DNA of 29,312 nt from UBA2277 sp035477615 (GCA_035477615.1 DATIKJ010000028.1:1-29312); one strand, 5' to 3'; positions 16,835 to 23,742 are shown, counted from the stretch's first letter. A program made the numbers and translations. Notes: generated by a model from the letters alone, not told the origin.

Positions 16835-18820
16835 TTAATTGAAGAGTGCTTGAATATCTTTTTTAATGTTGTTGACTTCTGATTGAGTAAGGTTTTTTTG
16901 TAATGAAGAAAAGGTAATTTTGAATGAATGTTTATTTTGATATGAGTCGGTGTAGGTAATATTTTTTATTAATTTACTGCATGAGCGAATACTATTAATA
17001 ATATCCCCTACTCTTTTTTTTGAAGATATAGTTATTCGTTCAATTACTTCTGGAAAATCAGAGAGAGGTTCGTATACATAGTTTTCTTGTAAAGAATTGG
17101 AAAGAGACTCAACAATCAATTCAACAATAACTGGATTCGAAGTAATACCAATTTTATGAAGAATACCTGGTTTAATAGTTCCTATAAAACCAATTATTTT
17201 ACCCTTAGAAATTATCTGAGCAGTATTTTTTTTAAGATAATAATTAGGTACGTCGTTTGAGGACTCAAATTTGTAAATATTGAGATTTAGATGTAAAAAT
17301 AGAAGTTCAACTATACCTTTTAGAAGACGAAAGTCAGTTGTGGATGTGATAACTAAATTTGATATTTCTTTTGGAAGTTTTTCAGTCGTTTTTTGATAGA
17401 TATTAGATAACTCGTACAGATAGAATGGCTCTTCAGATTTTCCTTGATTGTTCTTTATGCTTTGGAGTATTGAAGGAACTAAGGAAGTTCTAAGGTACTC
17501 ATAGTCTTTAGACAGAGCGTTGGTTAACTTTAAATGTTTTGTGGGGTCTAGATCTGCTTCAGTAATTAAAATCTCTGAGACAAGTGAGTTATTGTATATC
17601 TCATTAAAACCTTGCACAGAAAGAAAATTTTTAATTTTAGACTCTGTTTTAAGAATTCTATCTTGTGGTTCTGGTGAGAGATTAACACAGGGTAGAACTG
17701 GAGGAAGGACAGAGTATCCATAGACTCTGGCAACTTCTTCAACAAGGTCTTCGCGAATGTTAATATCGTAGTATCTCCAGCTAGGAACAGAGCAGTCAAT
17801 AATATTTTCGCTTTTTACCTCAGTTTCAAACCCAAGACTTTTTAGTATAGAAATATATGTTTTAATGGGTATGATGATACCTATAAAACTGTTTGCCCAT
17901 TTTATATCGAGTGTAATATTTTTTGGTTCATAAGTGGTAGGATTACTATCAAAAACTTTTGAAGAAACACGAGCTCCAGATCTTTGTTTAAACAGATCAA
18001 TTGCTTTGGTGAGTACAGGCAGGCATAGCTGAGTATCTGGTTGTTTTTCGTAGATTTGTGAAGCAAGGGTTCTTTTTTGAAGATATAAAGAACTGCGCCG
18101 AACTTTTTTTGGATGATAAACAGGGACAATATAGAGGATGTTTTTGGTGTGTTTGTCTACTTCGGCGATTTGACCACCCATGACACCACATAAATCAACT
18201 AACCTACCAGCAGCATCTTCAATTACCAGATCTCCCCCATTAAGGATATTTTTTTGATTATCTAACGTTGTAACCATTTCTCCCTTTGTACTTTCTCTAA
18301 TAGTAAGCTTTTGGGCAGCAAGTTTATCTAAGTCAAAAATATGACTTGGCATACCATAAAGAATAGTAAGTTCGTTGGTGATATCAACAGCGTTATTGAT
18401 TGGTCTTTGGCCACACAGTGAAAGCAATGTTTGAGTTTCTTCAGGAGAGTCTTTAATACTGACATTTTCGAAGGAGACGGCGATAAAACGAGGTATTAAA
18501 GTACTGTCAATTTTTGTGAAATTGAAAGTGTTAGGAAGATTGGGATAGAGATTAATCTTTTCTTTGTAAGGATCATTTTTCATTTCTGTTTTAATGTCCA
18601 TTTGGTTAAGAATTGCGGCTGAGTCTCTAGCTACTCCTTGAGAGCTGGAGGTATCGATGCGGTTGGTAATCGACTCAATTTCGTAAAAATACTCTGTTCC
18701 AATTTTTTTTATATGGTCGAACGTGGGACCACACAAACTAACACGGTGAGCTAACTCTTCTGGAGTTAAATGAGTATCTAAAAAATAGCGGAGTGATTTG
18801 TCGGTAATTTTTATATTCAT
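16835..18820 (-). CDS. pheT: Phenylalanine--tRNA ligase beta subunit, short form without EMAP domain
   Basis: This is a 661-residue PheT of the alpha2-beta2 enzyme that charges tRNA-Phe. It opens directly with the B1-type region (LTPEELAHRVSLCGPTFDHI, then ITNRIDTSSSQGVARDSAAI). It continues through B3/B4 editing-type sequence, a B5 region (WRYYDINIREDLVEEVARVYGY) and a C-terminal FDX-ACB anticodon-binding domain (FPEVIERITISS to the end). The roughly 110-residue tRNA-binding/EMAP domain normally inserted near the N-terminus of about 790-residue bacterial PheT is absent. It starts 3 nt after the pheS stop. Confidence 0.93.
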   Translation of the reverse strand: MNIKITDKSLRYFLDTHLTPEELAHRVSLCGPTFDHIKKIGTEYFYEIESITNRIDTSSSQGVARDSAAILNQMDIKTEMKNDPYKEKINLYPNLPNTFNFTKIDSTLIPRFIAVSFENVSIKDSPEETQTLLSLCGQRPINNAVDITNELTILYGMPSHIFDLDKLAAQKLTIRESTKGEMVTTLDNQKNILNGGDLVIEDAAGRLVDLCGVMGGQIAEVDKHTKNILYIVPVYHPKKVRRSSLYLQKRTLASQIYEKQPDTQLCLPVLTKAIDLFKQRSGARVSSKVFDSNPTTYEPKNITLDIKWANSFIGIIIPIKTYISILKSLGFETEVKSENIIDCSVPSWRYYDINIREDLVEEVARVYGYSVLPPVLPCVNLSPEPQDRILKTESKIKNFLSVQGFNEIYNNSLVSEILITEADLDPTKHLKLTNALSKDYEYLRTSLVPSILQSIKNNQGKSEEPFYLYELSNIYQKTTEKLPKEISNLVITSTTDFRLLKGIVELLFLHLNLNIYKFESSNDVPNYYLKKNTAQIISKGKIIGFIGTIKPGILHKIGITSNPVIVELIVESLSNSLQENYVYEPLSDFPEVIERITISSKKRVGDIINSIRSCSKLIKNITYTDSYQNKHSFKITFSSLQKNLTQSEVNNIKKDIQALFN

Positions 18821-18823
18821 TTT

Positions 18824-19852
18824 TTAAAATTGTTTGAGAAAACGAAGATCATCTGTATATAAAAGACGAAGGTCTGGTAAATTAAGACCCGATTTCATCA
18901 TGAGTACACGTTCAACTCCCCATCCAAAGGCAAATCCTGAGTATATGTTTGGATCAAGCCCACCGTTTTTTAAAACATTGGGATGTACCATTCCTGATCC
19001 GCCAAGTTCTAGCCAACCAGATTTACAAAATTTACATGGAGTATCTGCTACCTTTCCCTTTCCGTGACAAAGACCACAACTTATATCAATTTCAAAACTA
19101 GGCTCGGTAAATTGAAAGTGATGTGGTCTAAGGCGGATGGTGCGATCTTGACCAAAGTATGCTTTTGCAAAATAATCCATTACCCCAATAAGGTTGGTTA
19201 TATTGATATTTTTGTCAACTAAAAGTCCTTCAAATTGATGAAACATAGTGTTATGGGAAGTGTCGGCTTGACGTCGATAAGTCTTACTAATATTAATCAT
19301 CTTAATGGGTGGTTTTTTGACTCTTTCCATTTCTCTAAGCTGACCATTACTAGTATGAGCGGTAAGAACAACATCGTCTGATAAATAAAAGGTTTCTTGA
19401 TCATCGCGTGCTGGATGATCTTTAGGAATATTAAGACCTTCTGCATAGTACCAATCTGTTTCGACTTCAGGATAGCGTCGACGAACAAAGCCAATCTGAG
19501 AAAATATTCTTTCAATTTCTTCAATTGCTTGAGTAATAAGATGTTTACTACCTTTATGCGGTTGAATTCCGGGAACAGTAACGTCAAATGAGTCTTTAGA
19601 TGATTGATTCAACAACTGGGTCATCATTTCAGAAAGTAGTTTGGAACAGAGATTTTTTAGTTCATTAATTTCTTTACCAATGAGAGGGTTTTCTTTGATG
19701 GGAAGTGATTTAAATAGTTTATTTACTTCTCCTTGCCTGCCTAAGTATTTAATATTTGTAAGTTCAAGCTCTTTTACTGTGCTGCACTTTGAAATATCTT
19801 CAATTAGACTCGATTTTACTTTCTCAATGATATCTTTATGATTATTGGTCAT
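18824..19852 (-). CDS. pheS: Phenylalanine--tRNA ligase alpha subunit with a zinc-ribbon-like insertion
   Basis: This is a 342-residue class II synthetase catalytic subunit. An N-terminal coiled-coil region (to about residue 95) precedes HPLI-type residues, motif 2 (KTYRRQADTSHNTMFHQFEG) and motif 3 (GFAFGWGVERVLMMK). Between FTEPSFEIDIS and GWLELGGSGMVHP there is an extra C259-x2-C262 ... C273-x2-C276 module, which looks like a small zinc knuckle. Many bacterial PheS proteins lack it, though I recall similar forms elsewhere. It is followed closely by pheT. Confidence 0.95.
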   Translation of the reverse strand: MTNNHKDIIEKVKSSLIEDISKCSTVKELELTNIKYLGRQGEVNKLFKSLPIKENPLIGKEINELKNLCSKLLSEMMTQLLNQSSKDSFDVTVPGIQPHKGSKHLITQAIEEIERIFSQIGFVRRRYPEVETDWYYAEGLNIPKDHPARDDQETFYLSDDVVLTAHTSNGQLREMERVKKPPIKMINISKTYRRQADTSHNTMFHQFEGLLVDKNINITNLIGVMDYFAKAYFGQDRTIRLRPHHFQFTEPSFEIDISCGLCHGKGKVADTPCKFCKSGWLELGGSGMVHPNVLKNGGLDPNIYSGFAFGWGVERVLMMKSGLNLPDLRLLYTDDLRFLKQF

Positions 19853-19868
19853 CTACGGTTAATGATAA

Positions 19869-19894
19869 CAAAAACTCCCCTATTCGGGGAGTTT
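19869..19894 (-). terminator. Terminator of the infC-rpmI-rplT operon
   Basis: On the minus strand AAACTCCCC (19894-19886) pairs with GGGGAGTTT (19880-19872) around a 5-nt loop and is followed by TTTTTGTT. It separates rplT from pheS. pheS has a TATCAT -10-like box just below it, 9 nt before its ATG. Confidence 0.85.
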
Positions 19895-19918
19895 AAATTG
19901 ACATATTAAATTCCCCGA

Positions 19919-20275
19919 TTATTTTTTGTTGGTAAAGGAAACGATATTACTAAAAGCATCTGGAAGGTTGACAGCAAGAGCTGCTAGAGCTTTTCGGTTT
20001 AGCTTAATCTTTTTGTCACTAAGTTTTTTTATAAAAACACCGTACTTGGGAGCACCGATGATGTTGGAAAGCGCGGCGTTAATACGAGAGATCCAGGTGA
20101 TTCTCATAGTCTGTTTTCTTTCTTTACGGCCATTGTAGGCGTACTGGCCAGCATGTATTGTGGCTTCAGAGGCAACCTTATACAAGCGATTTCTTGTCAT
20201 TCGAAAACCTTTGGCAAGGGCGAAGACCTTTTTGTGTCCTTTATGGCGGACTGTACCTGTTTTAACTCTTGGCAT
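19919..20275 (-). CDS. rplT: 50S ribosomal protein L20
   Basis: This is a 118-residue L20 with the standard start MPRVKTGTVRHKGHKKVFAL and the conserved RKERKQTMRITWISRINAA and ALAALAVNLPDAFSNIV segments. L20 is an early 50S assembly protein and, in studied bacteria, the autogenous repressor of rpmI-rplT. It is the last gene of infC-rpmI-rplT. Confidence 0.98.
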   Translation of the reverse strand: MPRVKTGTVRHKGHKKVFALAKGFRMTRNRLYKVASEATIHAGQYAYNGRKERKQTMRITWISRINAALSNIIGAPKYGVFIKKLSDKKIKLNRKALAALAVNLPDAFSNIVSFTNKK

Positions 20276-20293
20276 TTTTAGATTTCAAGTGGT

Positions 20294-20494
20294 TTATAAA
20301 TGAAGCATTTGCTTAATTTTGGTGGCGATTTTACCAGTAACTTCTTGGTAGTGTCTATATCGTCTGATGAGCTTTTTACTTTTTTTTCTTCGCAGGTGAC
20401 GCATGTAAGGACTACGGCGCAGTACTTTGCCGGTTCCCGTAATCTTGAAGCGTTTCATGACAATTTTTCTGGTCTTTTGTTTTGTTTTGGTCAT
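20294..20494 (-). CDS. rpmI: 50S ribosomal protein L35
   Basis: This is a 66-residue basic protein with the L35 signature KRFKITGTGKVLRRSPYMRH. The N-terminus (MTKTKQKTRKIV) is somewhat unlike the usual PKMKTHKGAA, but length and operon position are standard. The 61-nt space before it, after infC, carries a striking pair of alternative hairpins. Confidence 0.96.
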   Translation of the reverse strand: MTKTKQKTRKIVMKRFKITGTGKVLRRSPYMRHLRRKKSKKLIRRYRHYQEVTGKIATKIKQMLHL

Positions 20495-20511
20495 AGTATT
20501 TATTTTTTTTG

Positions 20512-20545
20512 TTTGATCCCTTCGTTGGGAATCAAACGAAGGGAT
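20512..20545 (-). promoter_or_regulatory. Alternative-hairpin leader between infC and rpmI
   Basis: Segments ATCCCTTCGTT (20516-20526) and AACGAAGGGAT (20535-20545) form an 11-bp perfect hairpin with an 8-nt loop. The overlapping segments TTTGATCCC (20512-20520) and GGGAATCAAA (20527-20536) form a competing hairpin with one bulge. Only one can exist at a time. No T-run follows on the minus strand, so it is not a terminator. In E. coli and Bacillus, L20 represses this operon through structured RNA at or near this place, so an L20-responsive switch is inferred. Confidence 0.55.
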
Positions 20546-20555
20546 GATGATTACA

Positions 20556-21062
20556 TCACTTTTTGGGTTTCACCTGAGCGATAAGAAGTTTACCCAAAAA
20601 CTTGGGAGCTTCGGCAACAGTCGAGACTTCGGCTAGGCCAGTAATGGCCAGATTCATAATTTTTTCTCCGAATTCTTTCTTGGTGATTTGTCTTCCCTGG
20701 AATTTTACCACTAATTTGACTCTATCACCAGCTTTTAGGAACTTTTCTGCTTGTCTGATCTTTACACCAAGATCATTTTCTTGCATAAATGGCTTGAGAC
20801 GAATCTCCTTTGTTTCTTGGCCACCCTTATTTGTGCCTGCTTTTTCTTTTTTATCTTCTTGATATTTATATTTTTGAAAATCAATGATTTTAACGATAGG
20901 GGGGGTGGCTTTTTCGGTTATCTCAACAAGATCTAATCCCAAAGCAGAAGCCCTTTCTAGGGCTTCTTTGGTAGGCATGATCCCAAGCTGTTTGTTTTCT
21001 TCGTCGATAACGCGAACTTCAGGATATCTGATATTTTGGTTAGTACGGTAATATTTACCCAA
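20556..21062 (-). CDS. infC: Translation initiation factor IF-3
   Basis: This is a 168-residue IF-3 that checks start-codon pairing and blocks 50S joining. It has an N-terminal domain (YRTNQNIRYPEVRVIDEENKQLGIMPTKEAL), a Lys-rich linker (QEDKKEKAGTNKGGQETKE) and a C-terminal domain (RLKPFMQENDLGVKIRQAEKFLKAGDRVKL). The start is TTG, with no alternative upstream. infC is known for rare start codons that permit autoregulation, so the unusual start may matter here too. It heads the infC-rpmI-rplT operon. Confidence 0.96.
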   Translation of the reverse strand: MGKYYRTNQNIRYPEVRVIDEENKQLGIMPTKEALERASALGLDLVEITEKATPPIVKIIDFQKYKYQEDKKEKAGTNKGGQETKEIRLKPFMQENDLGVKIRQAEKFLKAGDRVKLVVKFQGRQITKKEFGEKIMNLAITGLAEVSTVAEAPKFLGKLLIAQVKPKK

Positions 21063-21091
21063 TTTATTTTTTATTTAAATGATATGTCTGT

Positions 21092-21097
21092 ATTTTA
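21092..21097 (-). promoter_or_regulatory. Candidate -10 box of infC
   Basis: The minus strand has TAAAAT followed by ACAG, the same -10 form as at the tRNA genes and rpmF in this window. It would give infC a leader of about 22 nt. It lies downstream of structured element A, so A would not be part of this transcript. Confidence 0.4.
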
Positions 21098-21122
21098 CTA
21101 CAGATTTAGCTTCGAAGTGACA

Positions 21123-21202
21123 GAACTCGCCTTTCGGTAAAATCCTGTTGGATTTTCCTCAAGGCCGGACTCGCTGCCGTCGCGGCTCCGTCTTTCGAAT
21201 CC
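21123..21202 (-). ncRNA. Structured element A, downstream of tRNA-Val
   Basis: This is a candidate structured RNA or folded DNA site, family unknown. On the minus strand the closing stem P1 is GGATTC/GAGTTC (two G-T wobbles). Arm P2 is GAC-GGA-GCCG-CGA-CGGC with a return strand ...GA-GTC. Arm P3/P4 is GCCTT-GAGG-AAAATCC, loop AACA, then GGATTTT-ACCGA-AAGGC. The same layout occurs in B, C and D with different stem sequences. It begins 53 nt after the 3' end of tRNA-Val, same strand. GGATTCGAA is complementary, with one G-T pair, to TTCGAGTCC in the T-arm of that tRNA. Confidence 0.6.
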
Positions 21203-21221
21203 AATTATTGGTCTCAAAACT

Positions 21222-21248
21222 AAAAATTCCCCGTAAAGGGGAACTTTT
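21222..21248 (-). terminator. Hairpin terminator after tRNA-Val
   Basis: On the minus strand TTCCCC (21243-21238) pairs with GGGGAA (21232-21227) around a TTTAC loop and is followed by TTTTTAG. The apical CCTTTACGG is nearly the same as in the hairpins after tRNA-Leu and tRNA-Lys. Confidence 0.75.
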
Positions 21249-21255
21249 CGTTTTG

Positions 21256-21329
21256 TGGGCCCGACTGGACTCGAACCAGTGACCTCTGCAATGTCAATGC
21301 AGCGCTCTAGCCAGCTGAGCTACGAGCCC
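21256..21329 (-). tRNA. tRNA-Val (GAC)
   Basis: This is a 74-nt cloverleaf on the minus strand. The acceptor is GGGCTCG/CGGGCCC (one G-T pair), with discriminator A and no encoded CCA. The D-arm is GCTCAGCTGGCTAGAGC. The anticodon stem CTGCA/TGCAG carries loop TTGACAT, anticodon GAC (Val, GUC). The T-loop is TTCGAGT. It is followed by a hairpin and then element A. Confidence 0.96.
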
Positions 21330-21341
21330 ATCACGGGTGTT

Positions 21342-21347
21342 ATTTTA
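21342..21347 (-). promoter_or_regulatory. -10 box of tRNA-Val
   Basis: TAAAAT on the minus strand lies 12 nt before the tRNA 5' end. The same hexamer precedes the other three tRNA genes. No clear -35 box was seen. Confidence 0.5.
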
Positions 21348-21352
21348 ACATA

Positions 21353-21907
21353 TTAGCCTACGGAAGTGGCGATACTACGCTCATTATTTTGGGTGAATGA
21401 TGCTCCTTTTGTCTTGGCCATTCCCCAGTATGTTCCCTGTTTTACAGACCTACTCTTATAAATTTCGAGCCAGCTGTTGGCTCGGTTAACTTTGAGACTA
21501 AAGAGATGAATTGTTTTTTTGAGATGTTCGAGGTAGTTTTCTTGGTACTCCCCTGCTTCTACTACAGGTGCTTGGATAGCTTTGACGATATTAAGATCAA
21601 GTCTTTTTAGTTGTTTACTTAGTTGTTTAAGTTGTTCTCTAATGTACTCAATCTTTTTTTCTGTTTGTACTTCCTTGGAAGAGAAAATCTTGTTCCACTC
21701 TTGGGTTCTTTGATTTTGGAACTGTTCAATACGCCTCTTTTCAATTTCCTTTTTGGCTTGAATTTCGGCAAAGATGTTTCGTGGTTGACTTTCTGATTTT
21801 CCAATAGAGGGAGATACCATTTGGGAGTTACGAAGAGACTCCAGAAAGTTCTGGATTTTAATATTTCCTGTGTTGTTTCCAGTTGAACCTGTCCAGTTTT
21901 GACTCAT
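21353..21907 (-). CDS. Coiled-coil protein of unknown function encoded after trigger factor
   Basis: This is a 184-residue soluble protein without signal or membrane segment. It has a polar N-terminal tail, then a long charged helical region (about 45-105, AEIQAKKEIEKRRIEQFQNQ onward) likely to form a coiled coil. It ends in a conserved-looking tail (WLEIYKSRSVKQGTYWGMAK, then GASFTQNNERSIATSVG). I recall similar proteins in Patescibacteria as a domain of unknown function (possibly DUF5660), but cannot confirm that. The frame is open from a TTG at 21925. The ATG at 21907 avoids overlap and starts 11 nt after the trigger factor stop. Confidence 0.75.
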   Translation of the reverse strand: MSQNWTGSTGNNTGNIKIQNFLESLRNSQMVSPSIGKSESQPRNIFAEIQAKKEIEKRRIEQFQNQRTQEWNKIFSSKEVQTEKKIEYIREQLKQLSKQLKRLDLNIVKAIQAPVVEAGEYQENYLEHLKKTIHLFSLKVNRANSWLEIYKSRSVKQGTYWGMAKTKGASFTQNNERSIATSVG

Positions 21908-21918
21908 CTTAGATGAAC

Positions 21919-22722
21919 TTAGCAAAGTTTGAGTAATAATTCAATAGTTTTGCGTCTGTCGAGAATAGCTTTTAGCTGGCCGATCTGATTTTCTTCTATT
22001 CCACCAGCTTTGGCAACCTTATTTACCTCTTCGATGGAAGTATTAATTTTTTCTTGTTTGGCGATTTCTAGAAGAATAAGATCAAGTTTGATTGATTCTT
22101 CGGCTCTTTTTGCATACTCAGCTTTGACTTCTTCCAAGGTCTTTTTAACGGCCTTAAGGTAGTTTTCAAGAGTTAAATTAAGAGTCTTTGCTTGTTTTTC
22201 AAGTTTTTCTAGACTGTAGTTTGTTTCTTCTTCGATGACTGATTCAGGTATGGAAATCTTGATATTATCTAGTAAAGTTTGATAAATCTTTTCGATTTTT
22301 GCTTCTTCACTCTCCTCTTTTTTAGTCTTTGTCTTAGTAGCTTTGGTAAATAATTTTTTGTAGTCTCCGACTTTAATTTCTGGATATAGAGGAAGAGAAA
22401 TTTTGATTATCCAGCCGTCATTGTTTTTGGAGTCGATGTTTTCCAAAACTGGCCTACCTAGAAGACGAAACTTATTTTCTTTGAGGGCCTCACTTACAGC
22501 ATGATTAAGGACGTGATTTAGAATTTGATTTGATAGCTTGTCTGGATCAATATGATCTTTGGCAATTGCTTTTGGAGCCTTACCTTGTCGGAAACCTTTA
22601 ACGGTAACCGATTTTATTAGTTCATCTATGGCGTGTTCTTTTTCAATAAGGACTTCTGGTTCAGTAAGAATAATATCAACATGAGAGGTATTATTTTTGG
22701 TTTCGTTGGTGACTAGTTTCAT
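21919..22722 (-). CDS. tig: Trigger factor-like chaperone lacking the PPIase domain
   Basis: This is a 267-residue protein. The N-terminal ribosome-binding domain has the L23-docking signature GFRQGKAPKA (43-52). It passes almost directly into the helical C-terminal chaperone domain (IPESVIEEETNYSLEKLEKQ, then the EEVKAEYAKRAEESIKLDLIL arm). The central FKBP-type prolyl isomerase domain of about 430-residue trigger factors is missing. In its place is a short Lys/Glu-rich linker (KKLFTKATKTKTKKEESEEA). Both ends are intact, so this is a natural short form rather than a broken gene. It should still act as a holdase at the ribosome exit. Confidence 0.9.
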   Translation of the reverse strand: MKLVTNETKNNTSHVDIILTEPEVLIEKEHAIDELIKSVTVKGFRQGKAPKAIAKDHIDPDKLSNQILNHVLNHAVSEALKENKFRLLGRPVLENIDSKNNDGWIIKISLPLYPEIKVGDYKKLFTKATKTKTKKEESEEAKIEKIYQTLLDNIKISIPESVIEEETNYSLEKLEKQAKTLNLTLENYLKAVKKTLEEVKAEYAKRAEESIKLDLILLEIAKQEKINTSIEEVNKVAKAGGIEENQIGQLKAILDRRKTIELLLKLC

Positions 22723-22753
22723 TTTGGATTTTTTATTATTTTTTGTCTCATAT

Positions 22754-22842
22754 GGACTTGCCTATCAGTAAAATCCTGTTGGATTTTCTTCAAGGCTGGG
22801 CTCGCCAAGATCGTTGTGAGCTTGGTTTCGCTTTTCAAGTCC
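22754..22842 (-). ncRNA. Structured element B, downstream of tRNA-Leu
   Basis: This is a member of the same family as A, C and D. On the minus strand P1 is GGACTTG/CAAGTCC, perfect. P2 is AGC-GAAA-CCAAG ... CTTGG-C-GA-GCC, with one mismatch in the lower part. P3/P4 is GCCT-T-GAAG-AAAATCC, loop AACA, then GGATTTT-ACTGA-T-AGGC. It starts 51 nt after the 3' end of tRNA-Leu, same strand. Its 5' segment is the exact reverse complement of 13 nt of that tRNA, and the 3' strand CAAGTCC repeats the Leu-specific T-loop (CAAG, not CGAG). Confidence 0.62.
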
Positions 22843-22913
22843 TCTTTTATTTTCAAATTATATATTTTCCATAAAGGAAAAATATTTAATTTGTGCCGAG
22901 AAGAGGACTTGAA
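22834..22913 (-). repeat. 13-bp perfect inverted repeat between element B and the tRNA-Leu T-arm
   Basis: The arms are TTCAAGTCCTCTT at 22834-22846 and AAGAGGACTTGAA at 22901-22913 (plus strand). The right arm is the T-loop and 3' T-stem/acceptor of tRNA-Leu, and the left arm is the start of element B. Confidence 0.9.
22864..22883 (-). terminator. Hairpin after tRNA-Leu
   Basis: On the minus strand ATTTTTCC/GGAAAAT closes a TTTAT loop, giving the apical CCTTTATGG also seen after tRNA-Lys. An A/T-rich stretch follows. It probably ends the tRNA transcript or marks a processing point ahead of element B. Confidence 0.6.
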
Positions 22914-22974
22914 CCTCCATGGGTTGCCCCGCTAGCTCCTAAAGCTAGTGCGTCTACCATTTCGCCATCTCGGC
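22894..22974 (-). tRNA. tRNA-Leu (TAG)
   Basis: This is an 81-nt class II tRNA on the minus strand. The acceptor is GCCGAGA/TCTCGGC, with discriminator A and no encoded CCA. The anticodon stem CTAGC/GCTAG carries loop TTTAGGA, anticodon TAG (Leu, CUA). A long variable arm (GGGGCAACCC region) and the unusual T-loop TTCAAGT are present. It is followed by a hairpin and element B. Confidence 0.96.
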
Positions 22975-22990
22975 ATTACGGAACTTGGAT

Positions 22991-22996
22991 ATTTTA
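22991..22996 (-). promoter_or_regulatory. -10 box of tRNA-Leu
   Basis: TAAAAT on the minus strand lies 16 nt upstream of the tRNA 5' end, as part of GGTAAAATATCC. Confidence 0.45.
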
Positions 22997-23005
22997 CCAT
23001 TAGAG

Positions 23006-23614
23006 CTATTCTAAGGCATCAAAGAAGGAGGATACACCATCGGCCCACGACCCATCTGAGGGCGGTGTATAGGTTTTCATTACTTCAGCAGGATCTTTGC
23101 TATGGCTACCTTTAAGAAATATTTTGGTGAACTGGGGTGAAATTCTTCTCAGGGCGTCTTCATAACTATCAAATCTAGTTACTTTGTCTCCATATATTCC
23201 CCAACCCCAACAGTTGTATGAATTTTCCGGTATATACTTACAAAGATTTGATTCTTGCTGCGCGATGGCTACAAGCCAACGGTAATCAAAGCCATATTGA
23301 TCGGATAACTCAACTACTAAGTTTGAGTATGGCTCAAGGGGTGATCCATATTTATTTAAGTATTGGCGAATTATTTCTGGTCGAGCATCGGCAGTTTTTA
23401 TGGAAGTTTGAATTTCTCTGTCAAATGAAGGAAGTGCAGCGAATACTACTGGATCATCAAAGTTAATTTGGGGTTCTCTTATATCCCCCTTTGGGTCTGT
23501 AGATAGGGATAGAACTTGATTGTTGGGATGATTTGATATATTCGAATTTATAATAAAAACTATCTCAGCTAGGCTAAGGAAAAGCACAAAAAGTATGATA
23601 GCTCTTTTTATCAT
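23006..23614 (-). CDS. Membrane-anchored or secreted lysozyme-like / lytic transglycosylase protein
   Basis: This is a 202-residue protein with an N-terminal hydrophobic segment (about 4-23, signal or anchor). The C-terminal lysozyme-fold domain contains YGFDYRWLVAIAQQESNLCK, where E121 of QES is in the place of the catalytic Glu of SLT/GEWL-type enzymes. It continues NCWGWGIYGDKVTRFDSYEDA, like glucosaminidase/SLT relatives. It would act on peptidoglycan outside the membrane, during growth or around pili. The substrate bond cannot be told from the sequence. It stands alone behind a TTGACA promoter. Confidence 0.8.
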   Translation of the reverse strand: MIKRAIILFVLFLSLAEIVFIINSNISNHPNNQVLSLSTDPKGDIREPQINFDDPVVFAALPSFDREIQTSIKTADARPEIIRQYLNKYGSPLEPYSNLVVELSDQYGFDYRWLVAIAQQESNLCKYIPENSYNCWGWGIYGDKVTRFDSYEDALRRISPQFTKIFLKGSHSKDPAEVMKTYTPPSDGSWADGVSSFFDALE

Positions 23615-23625
23615 GATTCACACTA

Positions 23626-23654
23626 ATCGTGTCAGAAAAGAAACATAGTGTCAA
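23626..23654 (-). promoter_or_regulatory. Candidate promoter of the lysozyme-like gene
   Basis: On the minus strand TTGACA (23654-23649), a 17-nt spacer and CACGAT (23631-23626) lie 11 nt before the ATG, so the leader would be about 5 nt. An ACAC/GTGT inverted repeat overlaps the -10. Confidence 0.5.
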
Positions 23655-23661
23655 GTTTTAG

Positions 23662-23734
23662 TGCTCCAAGCAAGACTCGAACTTGCAACCTACGGTTCCG
23701 AAGACCGGCGCTCTATCCATTGAGCTATTGGAGC
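23662..23734 (-). tRNA. tRNA-Arg (TCG)
   Basis: This is a 73-nt tRNA on the minus strand. The acceptor is GCTCCAA/TTGGAGC, with discriminator A and no CCA. The D-arm is GCTCAATGGATAGAGC. The anticodon loop CTTCGGA gives anticodon TCG (Arg, CGA), with a C-T mismatch at the outermost anticodon-stem pair. The T-stem is GCAAG/CTTGC. Unlike the other three tRNA genes it has no structured element behind it, because the lysozyme-like gene follows within 50 nt. Confidence 0.93.
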
Positions 23735-23742
23735 ATAGCTGT

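Noticed and set aside
19898..19903. TTGACA on the plus strand as a promoter.
   Set aside because: It lies between convergent features of minus-strand genes. There is no plus-strand gene downstream and no -10.
20516..20545. The 11-bp hairpin between infC and rpmI as a terminator.
   Set aside because: No T-run follows on the minus strand (it is A-rich), and rpmI must be co-expressed with infC.
20300..20584. 94-codon open frame on the plus strand over rpmI.
   Set aside because: It is antisense to clear rpmI and the rpmI leader, with low-complexity Phe/Ser-rich translation, so it is a shadow of the real gene.
22864..22883. Group IIC intron-like insertion after a terminator hairpin.
   Set aside because: No intron domain V, reverse transcriptase or boundary sequence. 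The following element is only about 90 nt.
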